This document shows positions 7,838-14,682 of a DNA stretch of 14,886 bases, piece after piece. The notes under the pieces are model-generated. The model ran no database searches and was not told where the DNA came from. It saw nothing but the letters and a program-made list of their open reading frames with translations. The stretch is from NCBI GenBank assembly GCA_002455605.1, contig DKLE01000034.1, positions 1-14,886 on the forward strand. The letters are read 5' to 3'. This stretch comes from Firmicutes bacterium UBA6648 (GTDB lineage: Bacteria > Bacillota > Clostridia > Peptostreptococcales > Anaerovoracaceae). The first letter of the stretch is position 1. Each line of letters starts with the position of its first letter. Both the position numbers and the translations under genes were made by a program.

Positions 7838-8644
7838 CTATAAAAATTTGCTTTTCACTTTAGTCCAAAAATCATACGTTTCAAAACGCAGTAAATTTAC
7901 AATTTTATCGGAAAATTCAATATTGATATGTTTGATATCCTTGTAGTTATATTCTAAATGATCCGTAGTTATTTTAATCCCGTGCTTGGTGGCATATTCG
8001 GGAATGACTCCCAGAGACAGCTCCGAAGGCAGCAATATGCTGGAAGTAAAAGAGCGGTAAGCTGTTGTGTTCATGGGAGCGATGGGAGTAACCTGCATTA
8101 ATTTAATTCTCGGATCAACAATACAGCCTCCCAGGGAGTAATTATAAGCTGTACTTCCGGCAGGAGTGGCAACGAGAATGCCGTCTCCGCTGAACCGTTC
8201 AATGAAGCTTCCGCCGATGGAGATATTTAAGTGAACGGGATGAGACAGCTCTCCTCTGATAACGATTTCATTCAGACCAATGTGCTCGAAACATTCACTG
8301 TTATCATTAATGACTGTGGCTTTCACTGTTGACAGGGTTTGCAGGCGGTATTTCCCGGTTTTATAGTGGAAAATAAAGTCTGCCAGCTGGTTTGGACTAA
8401 TTTCTTGAAAAAAACCCAGATGACCGGTATTGATGCCAATAAAAGGAATATCCGGGAAATTAAATTTATGTATTCCTTCTAAAAAGGCACCGTCACCGCC
8501 GATACAGACAATAAGTTCTGAGTCCGCATCAAGGGACTCAGAAACTATAAAATCACTGCCTTCCAACTTCTTTGCCAGAAGTTTTTTTGTTTTTAATGAT
8601 ACAGGGGTTTCATTAGTGTGTATGGTTATAACTCTGTTTTTCAT
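7838..8644 (-). CDS. nadK: NAD kinase
   Basis: This enzyme phosphorylates NAD to NADP using ATP or polyphosphate and sets the cellular NADP pool. The 268-residue length is typical of the short Firmicutes form. Diagnostic motifs are GGDG (49-52), GINTGHLGFF, NEIVIRG and the glycine-rich DGILVATPAGSTAYNYSLGG segment, where the family consensus has TPTGSTAY and this protein has Ala. The gene sits 6 bp after the pepF stop and 7 bp before the pseudouridine synthase. No clear Shine-Dalgarno sequence precedes its ATG: the upstream bases read GATTGGTATAAAAAACA. It is therefore likely to be translated by ribosomes finishing pepF. That coupling is inference from spacing. Confidence 0.93.
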   Translation of the reverse strand: MKNRVITIHTNETPVSLKTKKLLAKKLEGSDFIVSESLDADSELIVCIGGDGAFLEGIHKFNFPDIPFIGINTGHLGFFQEISPNQLADFIFHYKTGKYRLQTLSTVKATVINDNSECFEHIGLNEIVIRGELSHPVHLNISIGGSFIERFSGDGILVATPAGSTAYNYSLGGCIVDPRIKLMQVTPIAPMNTTAYRSFTSSILLPSELSLGVIPEYATKHGIKITTDHLEYNYKDIKHINIEFSDKIVNLLRFETYDFWTKVKSKFL

Positions 8645-8650
8645 TGTTTT

Positions 8651-10450
8651 TTATACCAATCTTTCAAATTCATCCACTAATTTTTCAAAGGTTTTCATAG
8701 CCAGCTCAATCGGTTCAGGGCTGCTCATGTCAACACCTGCAATTTTTAATAGCTCAATCGGATAATCGGATTCACCGGTTTTTAAAAATTGAATATAATT
8801 GTGTACGGCAGTTTTGCCGTCATTTAGAATTTTATTTGAAATTGCGGTCGCAGCAGAATAACCTGTGGCATATTTATAAACATAAAATGCGTTATAAAAA
8901 TGAGGAATTCTCGCCCATTCATATTTAATGTATTCATCCTCGCCCAGTGCTTCGCCGAAATATTTTTTATTTAACTTTTCATATTCGCTGCAAAGCCATT
9001 CGGCAGTGAGAACATCTCCCTTTTCAACAGCTTCATGAGTAAGCAGTTCAAATTCGGCAAACATGGTCTGACGGAAAAGAGTCGTTCTAAATTCTTCAAT
9101 ATATAAATTTAGAATATATTTTCTCATATTGATATCGGTTTCTTTTTTCAGTAAATGCTGCATTAAGAGGGATTCGTTGACCGTTGAAGCCACTTCTGCA
9201 GTGAATATGGAATGACCACCGTAAACAAAAGGCTGAGTTTCTCTGGTATAATGAGAATGCATAGAATGCCCCATTTCATGAACTACAGTAAAAACATCTT
9301 TTAGTTTTTCCGAATAGTTCAGAAGAATAAAAGGCATACTGTCATAGCTTCCAAAACTATATGCTCCGCTGGTTTTTCCTTCATTTTCATAGACATCAAT
9401 CCAGCCCTCAGAAATTCCTTTGTTCATATTGGAAAGATATTCTTCACCCAGGGGAGCCAGGCCTTCGCGCATGATGTCAAGTGCTTCTTCATAGGAAACG
9501 GTTTTATTGGGAATTTCGATGAGAGGAACATAAACATCGTACATTTTTAGTTCATCTACCCCTAACAGTTTTTTCCTAAGCTTCATGTATCTGTGCAGGA
9601 TATGAAGATTGTTGTTGACTACATCAATCAGATTATGATACACCTCTTTGTCAATATTGTCACTGGACAGGGCGGCTGCCAATGAAGAATCGTATTTGCG
9701 AATTCTTGCATGGATTACGTCCGTTTTAGTATTGTAATTATAGGTGGTGGCAATGGTATTGATCTGATCTTTATAGGCTTGGTACATATGATCGAAAGCA
9801 TCTTTGCGGATTCGTCGGTCATAGGATTCTAAGAAGTTTATATATCGGCCGTGAGTGACCTCAACTTCATCTCCGTCTTCATCCAAGATAGTACCGAATT
9901 TAATATCGGCATTATTCAGCATCGTAAAGATGTCATTGGTAGAAGAGGTTACTTCGCTCATTTGAGCCAGAATATTTTCTTCTGCCTTGGACAATACATG
10001 TTCTTTTTCTCTGAGAATATCCAAAATTAAATATTCATAGATTTTTAACTCCGGCTCTTCTTTAATAAATCCTAACAGTCTTTCTTCCGGTATTTCCAAA
10101 AGTTCAGGAGTGAAAAAAGACATGGAAGCAGACGCCTTAGCTAATAATGAATGACACTTATCGGCAAAGGCTTGGTACTTAGTTACCCGGTTATCTTCAT
10201 CACGCTTCATCCGTGCATAAACGTACACTTTTTCAGCAACTTGCCAAATTTTGTCCTTTTCCTGAAATGCCTCAAGCAGCATTTCAGCACTTTCACCAAG
10301 TCTGCCGGAATATTTGCTGTACTCATCGGACATTTGCATAACTGCATTGTAATCTTTATCCCAGTCCGCTTCATTGGGATACATGCTTTCGATATTCCAT
10401 TTGTATTTTTTATCAATCTGCTCTCTTGTTTTTGTTTTTTTATCGCTCAT
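8651..10450 (-). CDS. pepF: Oligoendopeptidase F (M3 family zinc metallopeptidase)
   Basis: This cytoplasmic zinc endopeptidase cuts short oligopeptides, feeding peptide turnover. The 599-residue length matches the PepF family. The zinc-binding motif HEMGH is at 391-395 (H391, E392, H395), and the third ligand is E419 in FTAEVAST. The N-terminal half is the helical M3-type lid, including the conserved YDRRIRKDAFDHMYQAYKD region near 210-228. The ATG at 10450 follows GGAGGT with 6 bases of spacing on the minus strand. It is the first gene of the pepF-nadK-pseudouridine synthase operon. In B. subtilis, pepF and the nadK pair are recalled as close neighbours in the yjb region, though with other genes between. 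In an amino-acid fermenter, peptide hydrolysis would supply substrate, but nothing here ties it directly to the GABA cluster. Confidence 0.95.
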   Translation of the reverse strand: MSDKKTKTREQIDKKYKWNIESMYPNEADWDKDYNAVMQMSDEYSKYSGRLGESAEMLLEAFQEKDKIWQVAEKVYVYARMKRDEDNRVTKYQAFADKCHSLLAKASASMSFFTPELLEIPEERLLGFIKEEPELKIYEYLILDILREKEHVLSKAEENILAQMSEVTSSTNDIFTMLNNADIKFGTILDEDGDEVEVTHGRYINFLESYDRRIRKDAFDHMYQAYKDQINTIATTYNYNTKTDVIHARIRKYDSSLAAALSSDNIDKEVYHNLIDVVNNNLHILHRYMKLRKKLLGVDELKMYDVYVPLIEIPNKTVSYEEALDIMREGLAPLGEEYLSNMNKGISEGWIDVYENEGKTSGAYSFGSYDSMPFILLNYSEKLKDVFTVVHEMGHSMHSHYTRETQPFVYGGHSIFTAEVASTVNESLLMQHLLKKETDINMRKYILNLYIEEFRTTLFRQTMFAEFELLTHEAVEKGDVLTAEWLCSEYEKLNKKYFGEALGEDEYIKYEWARIPHFYNAFYVYKYATGYSAATAISNKILNDGKTAVHNYIQFLKTGESDYPIELLKIAGVDMSSPEPIELAMKTFEKLVDEFERLV

Positions 10451-10482
10451 TTAGAACCTCCACACATGATATTCATAATGTA

Positions 10483-10511
10483 ATTATAGTTACTATTTAC
10501 ATATCATTCAT
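10483..10511 (-). promoter_or_regulatory. Probable promoter of the pepF operon
   Basis: Read on the minus strand there is a perfect TATAAT at 10488-10483. A weak -35, ATGAAT (10511-10506), lies 17 bp upstream and matches 3 of 6 bases. Transcription would start near 10476, about 25 bases before the pepF ATG. The element lies in the divergent gap shared with the acidic-protein gene. Confidence 0.4.
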
Positions 10512-10532
10512 AATTGTTTAATATAATATGTA

Positions 10533-10562
10533 TTGCATAATCGATTTTAAATTGGATATAAT
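10533..10562 (+). promoter_or_regulatory. Possible promoter of the acidic-protein gene
   Basis: A perfect TATAAT at 10557-10562 is preceded, 18 bp upstream, by TTGCAT (10533-10538), which matches the first three -35 bases. Transcription would start near 10569, giving a leader of about 67 bases. The rest of the 185-bp divergent gap (10451-10635) is AT-rich and contains no gene or recognisable riboswitch. Confidence 0.35.
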
Positions 10563-10635
10563 TGGTGATACAAAGAATATTATACCACAAATTATGATTT
10601 TACATGTATATTTTTAATATTTAAAGTGAGGGATA

Positions 10636-11274
10636 ATGAGCATGAATTATGATGAACTATTAGAATTATTGGATATTGATAATCCGGACGAATTTCAGTA
10701 TTTTGAACACTTTGCCGATTTGATGGAGTGCGATGAACCGATTTCATATGATGCTCTGTATAAGTTAATATCACAAGTGGATAAGAAGGTTCTGAGTGAA
10801 TTAATGGAGAACTATTTCGATGAAATCTCCGAAGGACTGCCCGATGACGGAACAGAAGCTTTTACCTTCTTAAAGAGCTTAAGCATGTGTTTAAGAGGTA
10901 TGCTGAAGCCTTTGGAAGAAGAGGACGCGGAAGAGCAGACCAGTGAACTGGTAAACTTTGTGGAAGAGCTTTATCGATTTAGAAATTGGTTTGTTATAGA
11001 AAGCAGGATTGAGTGTACAAAGAAAAAAGACGGAAATACCAAAGAAGTAACTTTTTTTGAAGCGCTAGTGCTTTCCAGGATGGAAAAGTTAAATGAAGAA
11101 GAATATTTATATGGATTTGATGAAGGGTTGAACTATCAGCTGGATGAATATGTGGTTTCTTTCGGCAATGCAATGAATGACGAAGAGGAGGCCGGCTATA
11201 TTGAAGAAGATTTAGAGGCGGATCCGGAATCGGAATATATGAGCGGCCTGGAAGAAGAGGAATACGACTTTTAG
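10636..11274 (+). CDS. Highly acidic cytoplasmic protein of unknown function
   Basis: I do not recognise a family. The 212-residue product has no signal peptide and no membrane span. It looks mostly helical and is very rich in Glu and Asp throughout. The last 30 residues (about 182-212) are an almost uninterrupted acidic tail ending in LEEEEYDF. A central stretch, ELYRFRNWFVIESRIECTKKKDG (about 111-133, with aromatic and basic residues), is the only strongly non-acidic part. The start is uncertain: ATG 10636 lies only 3 bases after GTGAGGG (10626-10632). The second ATG at 10642, giving MNYDEL, has the more usual 9-base spacing and may be the true start. The gene is divergent from pepF and 62 bp upstream of the cysteine-rich gene, on the same strand. 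It could be a nucleic-acid mimic, a chaperone or a metal-binding protein; none of these is supported specifically. Confidence 0.75.
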   Translation: MSMNYDELLELLDIDNPDEFQYFEHFADLMECDEPISYDALYKLISQVDKKVLSELMENYFDEISEGLPDDGTEAFTFLKSLSMCLRGMLKPLEEEDAEEQTSELVNFVEELYRFRNWFVIESRIECTKKKDGNTKEVTFFEALVLSRMEKLNEEEYLYGFDEGLNYQLDEYVVSFGNAMNDEEEAGYIEEDLEADPESEYMSGLEEEEYDF

Positions 11275-11336
11275 CACACATTAACGGGCATCTGCATATT
11301 ATGATTAATAATATTATCTACATATGGAGGTGCGTT

Positions 11337-11549
11337 ATGGGCGACGGTAATTTCTGCGAAAAAGATTGCTTTAAAGATTGCAACTGCAAGGACAGATGCG
11401 ATGATAGATGCTTTGATGACTGCTGCTGCAATAATGATTGTGGTGGAGGATCCTGGTCTATCATTCTTATTTTAATAGTTCTTTACTTACTTTTCTGTAA
11501 TAACAACAGTGGTTGCAAAGGCGGAGGACTATTCGGCGGATTGTTTTAA
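11337..11549 (+). CDS. Small cysteine-rich single-span membrane protein
   Basis: The 70-residue protein has three parts. Residues 1-35 are hydrophilic with cysteines at 7, 11, 15, 17, 21, 25, 29, 30, 31 and 35, mostly four residues apart and interleaved with Asp, Lys and Arg. A hydrophobic segment at about 40-53 (SWSIILILIVLYLLF) could span or anchor in the membrane. Residues 54-70 contain two more cysteines and end in the glycine-rich GGGLFGGLF. The layout loosely resembles small Firmicutes YjcZ-type membrane proteins, but I do not assign it to that family. The start is taken at ATG 11337, 5 bases after a strong GGAGGT (11326-11331); the in-frame ATG at 11301 has no comparable site. The 12 cysteines suggest metal binding, an iron-sulfur or redox role, or disulfide cross-linking. 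This is inference only. Confidence 0.75.
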   Translation: MGDGNFCEKDCFKDCNCKDRCDDRCFDDCCCNNDCGGGSWSIILILIVLYLLFCNNNSGCKGGGLFGGLF

Positions 11550-11564
11550 AACATAACAATGAAA

Positions 11565-11600
11565 TATTAATTTATTAATAAATTTATTAATAAATTAATA
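11565..11600. repeat. 36-bp perfect palindrome made only of A and T
   Basis: The two 18-base halves, 11565-11582 and 11583-11600, are exact reverse complements with no unpaired centre. Inside it a 12-bp unit, ATTTATTAATAA, occurs twice in tandem (11570-11581 and 11582-11593), and each copy holds the 10-bp palindrome TTATTAATAA. It begins 15 bases after the cysteine-rich gene and ends one base before a terminator stem. In RNA it could form a long A-U hairpin; in DNA it could extrude as a cruciform or bind a protein. Confidence 0.85.
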
Positions 11601-11601
11601 G

Positions 11602-11634
11602 AAAGAGGAGCTGAAAAGGCTCCTCTTTTTTTTT
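11602..11634 (+). terminator. Intrinsic terminator after the cysteine-rich gene
   Basis: The stem AAAGAGGAGC (11602-11611) pairs with GCTCCTCTTT (11619-11628) across a 7-base loop, TGAAAAG. It is followed by T's up to 11634, nine in all counting those in the stem. The GC-rich core and long T run make this a strong terminator. It isolates the acidic/cysteine-rich gene pair from the GABA cluster, so the latter needs its own promoter. Confidence 0.92.
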
Positions 11635-11742
11635 GAATTTTTTATTATTTAGAAAATTTAGAATAGATATTTGCTGATATTTTAAGGATTATGAGGAACG
11701 GAGTTTTCAGAAATTATGAAATAATCACTCTTGCATAAACAT

Positions 11743-11759
11743 TGGCACATGTTTTGCAA
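11743..11759 (+). promoter_or_regulatory. Sigma-54 (-24/-12) promoter of the GABA cluster
   Basis: TGGCAC at 11743-11748, then 5 bases, then TTGCAA at 11754-11759 match the sigma-54 consensus TGGCAC-N5-TTGCW at every defined base. The invariant GG (11744-11745) and GC (11756-11757) are 10 bases apart, as required. Transcription should start near 11769, about 60 bases before the gabT ATG. This class of promoter is silent without an enhancer-binding ATPase, which is not encoded in the window. Upstream DNA (11635-11742) is AT-rich. Short inverted repeats there, such as TTTCA-N7-TGAAA (11705-11721), are too weak to name as the activator site. Confidence 0.85.
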
Positions 11760-11781
11760 CTTTAGTAGGCATAACGGGTGG

Positions 11782-11794
11782 CGGTTTTAAACCG
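11782..11794. promoter_or_regulatory. Palindrome in the gabT leader
   Basis: CGGTTT-T-AAACCG is a 13-bp near-perfect palindrome located about 14-26 bases after the predicted start of transcription. It could be a protein operator or a short 5'-leader hairpin of five pairs with a three-base loop. No known regulator site is recognised. Confidence 0.35.
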
Positions 11795-11829
11795 TTTTGT
11801 ATAGTATTTTTTAAATTGGAGGAGAAAAA

Positions 11830-13185
11830 ATGGAACTAAAAAATGCATTACCTAAAATTATTACACCAGAACTTCCTGGCGAAAAAGCCAAGAAGATTAT
11901 TGAAAGAAGGGCAGACTCTATTCCAAACGCTGTTAAATGTGTATACCCATGTGTTATGGCTAAGGCCGAAGGTGCAATGTTTGAAGACGTTGACGGCAAT
12001 CTTTTCTTAGACTGGATCGGAGGCGTAGGTGTTACTAACGTTGGATACAGTCAGCCGACAGTTGTAAAGGCTGTACAGGATCAGGCAGAAAAATATTTCC
12101 ATAGCATGATGAACATCACCACTCATGAGGGATATATTAAGCTTGCAGAAAAAATGAATGAAATCGTTCCTGTAAAGGGCCAAAAGAAAAAGACAATGTT
12201 CTTAAACAGCGGTGCGGAAGCTGATGAAAACGCTGTAAAAATTGCAAAGGGCTATACAGGACGTCCAAATATTATTGTATTTAGCGGAGCTTTCCACGGC
12301 AGAACCTTAATGACAATGGCTATGACCGGAAAAAAGGCTTATGCGGTTGGAATGGGACCTTTCCCGGATGGTGTGTATCGTGTTGAATATCCGTATTTAT
12401 ATAGAGCTCCTAAAGGCTTAACAGAAGAAGAAGCAATTCAGTATTACGTAAAAAAGGTAGAGGATGCATTTATAGAAGCTTCTCCGGCAGAATACGTAGC
12501 TGCCATTGTTTTAGAACCTATACAGGGTGAAGGTGGTTTTGTACCGGCTCCGATTGAATGGGTGAAGGCAGTTAGAAAAATTTGTGACGAAAAAGGAATC
12601 TTATTGATTGCAGATGAAGTTCAGACTGGATTTGCACGTTCAGGAAGAATGTTTGCCAGTGAATATTGGGCAGAAAACGGATGTGCTCCTGATATCGTGA
12701 CTTCAGCCAAGTCTATTGCCGGCGGTGCGCCATTAAGTGCAGTAACAACCAGTGCTGAAATTATGGATAAAGTTCCTACAGGAACTATCGGCGGAACCTA
12801 TTGCGGAAATGCCTTGGCTTGCGCAGCAGCTTTAGAAGTTATTAACATTATGGAAAAAGAAGATTTTCCGGGAAAAGCGCTTAAGATAGCTGATAAGGTG
12901 ATGAACATCTGGAAGCAGTGGCAGGAAAAATATGAAGTTGTCGGTGACGTAAGAGGCGTTGGCTGCATGATGGGTATTGAATTTGTTAAGGATAAGGAAA
13001 CAAAAGAACCAAATACTGAAATCGTAAATAACATCGTACAGGAAGCTATTAACCATGGTCTTCTTTTAGAAAGTGCCGGAACTTACGGAAATGTTATTCG
13101 TTTCCTTGCTCCGCTTGTAATCACCGATGAACAGTTGGATGCAGGCTTGGAAATTTATGAAAATGCTATAAAGGCAAACCTGTAA
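11830..13185 (+). CDS. gabT: 4-aminobutyrate aminotransferase (class III, PLP-dependent)
   Basis: This enzyme transfers the amino group of GABA to 2-oxoglutarate, giving succinate semialdehyde and glutamate, the entry step of GABA fermentation. The 451-residue protein is a class III aminotransferase. It shows SGAEADENA at 127-135, FHGRTLMTMAMTGK near 155-168, the cofactor-ring aspartate D262 in IADEVQTGFARSG, and the cofactor-binding lysine K294 in TSAKSIAGGAPLSA. GGTYCGNALACAAAL follows near 318-332. The ATG at 11830 comes after GGAGGAG (11818-11824). Substrate is assigned mainly from the neighbouring 4-hydroxybutyrate genes. Class III enzymes acting on 5-aminovalerate, ornithine or acetylornithine look alike, so GABA is likely rather than proven. 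It is the first gene after the sigma-54 promoter. Confidence 0.87.
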   Translation: MELKNALPKIITPELPGEKAKKIIERRADSIPNAVKCVYPCVMAKAEGAMFEDVDGNLFLDWIGGVGVTNVGYSQPTVVKAVQDQAEKYFHSMMNITTHEGYIKLAEKMNEIVPVKGQKKKTMFLNSGAEADENAVKIAKGYTGRPNIIVFSGAFHGRTLMTMAMTGKKAYAVGMGPFPDGVYRVEYPYLYRAPKGLTEEEAIQYYVKKVEDAFIEASPAEYVAAIVLEPIQGEGGFVPAPIEWVKAVRKICDEKGILLIADEVQTGFARSGRMFASEYWAENGCAPDIVTSAKSIAGGAPLSAVTTSAEIMDKVPTGTIGGTYCGNALACAAALEVINIMEKEDFPGKALKIADKVMNIWKQWQEKYEVVGDVRGVGCMMGIEFVKDKETKEPNTEIVNNIVQEAINHGLLLESAGTYGNVIRFLAPLVITDEQLDAGLEIYENAIKANL

Positions 13186-13219
13186 AATATATTAAAAAAG
13201 ATGAATGATGAATTAAGGA

Positions 13220-13275
13220 TAATAGTTGAGTTGAAATAAGTAATAGTTGAGTTAGATATAATTATAAGTTGAGTC
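13220..13275 (+). repeat. Three phased GTTGAGT direct repeats between gabT and abfT
   Basis: TAATAGTTGAGTT occurs exactly at 13220-13232 and 13241-13253. A diverged third copy, TATAAGTTGAGTC, lies at 13263-13275. The GTTGAGT cores begin at 13225, 13246 and 13268, so they are 21 and 22 bp apart, close to two helical turns, which places them on one face of the DNA. A partial CGAGTT follows at 13275-13280. They occupy most of the 130-bp gap between gabT and abfT. They could be binding sites for a regulator, or the remains of small duplications. Confidence 0.7.
13231..13262 (+). promoter_or_regulatory. Weak candidate promoter ahead of abfT
   Basis: A perfect TATAAT lies at 13257-13262. The best -35-like sequence, TTGAAA (13231-13236), is 20 bp upstream, longer than the usual 16-18. 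Both sit among the GTTGAGT repeats. If real, it would let abfT and abfH be transcribed without gabT, but the long spacer makes it doubtful. Confidence 0.25.
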
Positions 13276-13315
13276 GAGTTATTAATAATAATAAACGTTA
13301 AGGAGGTCTTTTAAG

Positions 13316-14638
13316 ATGAGTTGGCATGAACAGTACAGTAAGCGCGTTTGTACGCCTGAGGAAGCAGTATCTCATATTAAAGACAATGATGTGGTCTTTT
13401 TAGGGCATGCAGTTGGCGAACCTAAAGTACTGGTTGATGCTATGGTTGCCAATTCTGATAAATACCATGGAGTAATCGTAAAACATATGGTTAGTTTAGG
13501 ATCAGGAGCTTATGCAGCTCCTGGTCTGGAAGAACATTTTAGAGCAAAGCCTATTTTTGCAAGTGCTAATTTACGTAAGGCTATTGAAGAAGGCAGAGCT
13601 GACTTTATACCGATGTTTTTCCACGAAGTACCGATTATGATACGAAATGGTAAGTTAAAGTGCGATGTGCTTATGACACAAGTGACACCACCGGATGAAA
13701 ATGGCTACTGTAGTCTTGGAACGTCTGTAGATTATACTTTTCAGGCATTAAAATCAGCAAAGACTGTAATTGTACAAGTGAATGATCAGTTCCCGAGGAC
13801 TTTTGGCGAAAAGGTTCATGTTTCGGAATTTGATTACATAGTGGAAGAGTCAATGCCTATTTATGAATCGAAACCTGCTGCAATTGGTGAAACAGAAATG
13901 GCTATCGGTAAACATTGTGTTTCATTAATCGAGGATAGATCTACTCTGCAACTTGGTATTGGCGGAATCCCAGATGCTGTTGTACAGATGCTTGGTGATA
14001 GAAAGGACCTGGGAATTCACTCTGAGATGATCGCGGATGGAACCATTCAATTATATGAAAAGGGTGTTATAACGGGAAAGTACAAAACAGAAAACAAATG
14101 GAAAATGACAGTTACCTTTTTAATGGGAACTAAAAAACTGTATGATTTTGCCAATAACAATCCAGAAGTTGAAGTAAGGCCGGTAGATTATGTAAATCAT
14201 CCTGCTGTAGTTATGAGGCAGTATCGAATGGTAGCGATCAATTCTGCAATTCAGGTCGATATGATGGGGCAGATTGTAGCAGATACCATAGGTAAACGTC
14301 AATTTTCCGGAGTTGGCGGACAGGTGGACTTTATACGTGGTGCAGCAATGGCAGAAGACGGAAAATCTATTATAGCAATGCCTTCCTTTACAAAGAAGAA
14401 GGATGGTCAGATTATTTCAAAGATTGTACCGTTTATAGACGAAGGGGCAGCGGTTACCACGTCAAGGAATGATATTGATTATATTATTACTGAAAATGGA
14501 ATTGCTGAAATGAAAGGTAAATCTCTTCGTGACAGAGCAAAATGCTTAATCGAAATTGCTCATGAAAGTGCGAAAGAAGAATTAATGTATGAATTTGAGC
14601 AGAGGTTTCATGAAAGAAAAGTTTCAATAGGAAAATGA
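13316..14638 (+). CDS. abfT: 4-hydroxybutyrate CoA-transferase
   Basis: This enzyme moves CoA from acetyl-CoA or butyryl-CoA to 4-hydroxybutyrate, making 4-hydroxybutyryl-CoA for later dehydration to crotonyl-CoA. The 440-residue protein belongs to the acetyl-CoA hydrolase/transferase family. It has the same length and many of the same segments as I recall for C. aminobutyricum AbfT. The likely catalytic glutamate is E237 in LGIHSEMIADG. CoA-site segments GIGGIPDAV (214-222) and GVGGQVDF (332-339) are intact. The ATG is 8 bases after a full AAGGAGGT (13300-13307). It follows gabT by 130 bp and precedes the dehydrogenase by 44 bp. Other hydroxyacids, such as 5-hydroxyvalerate, cannot be excluded, nor a plain acetate/butyrate CoA-transferase. 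The neighbours favour 4-hydroxybutyrate. Confidence 0.88.
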   Translation: MSWHEQYSKRVCTPEEAVSHIKDNDVVFLGHAVGEPKVLVDAMVANSDKYHGVIVKHMVSLGSGAYAAPGLEEHFRAKPIFASANLRKAIEEGRADFIPMFFHEVPIMIRNGKLKCDVLMTQVTPPDENGYCSLGTSVDYTFQALKSAKTVIVQVNDQFPRTFGEKVHVSEFDYIVEESMPIYESKPAAIGETEMAIGKHCVSLIEDRSTLQLGIGGIPDAVVQMLGDRKDLGIHSEMIADGTIQLYEKGVITGKYKTENKWKMTVTFLMGTKKLYDFANNNPEVEVRPVDYVNHPAVVMRQYRMVAINSAIQVDMMGQIVADTIGKRQFSGVGGQVDFIRGAAMAEDGKSIIAMPSFTKKKDGQIISKIVPFIDEGAAVTTSRNDIDYIITENGIAEMKGKSLRDRAKCLIEIAHESAKEELMYEFEQRFHERKVSIGK

Positions 14639-14682
14639 AACAAGTAAACCCTAAATTTGCTTATATAAAAGGAGGAGATAAA

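Noticed and set aside
10994..11281. Minus-strand open frame across the acidic-protein gene
   Set aside because: It is the mirror of acidic codons, with unlikely composition and no start signal; the plus-strand frame is longer and better supported.
11301..11336. Upstream in-frame ATG giving a 12-residue longer cysteine-rich protein
   Set aside because: It has no ribosome binding site, whereas ATG 11337 has GGAGGT at ideal spacing; the extra residues look like translated leader.
11570..11600. Start of a CRISPR-like or tandem repeat array
   Set aside because: Only two and a half 12-bp units with no spacers; the palindrome explains the pattern better.
13190..13315. Small peptide gene between gabT and abfT
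   Set aside because: The ATGs near 13201-13208 lead only to short frames without a binding site; the repeats are better read as regulatory DNA.
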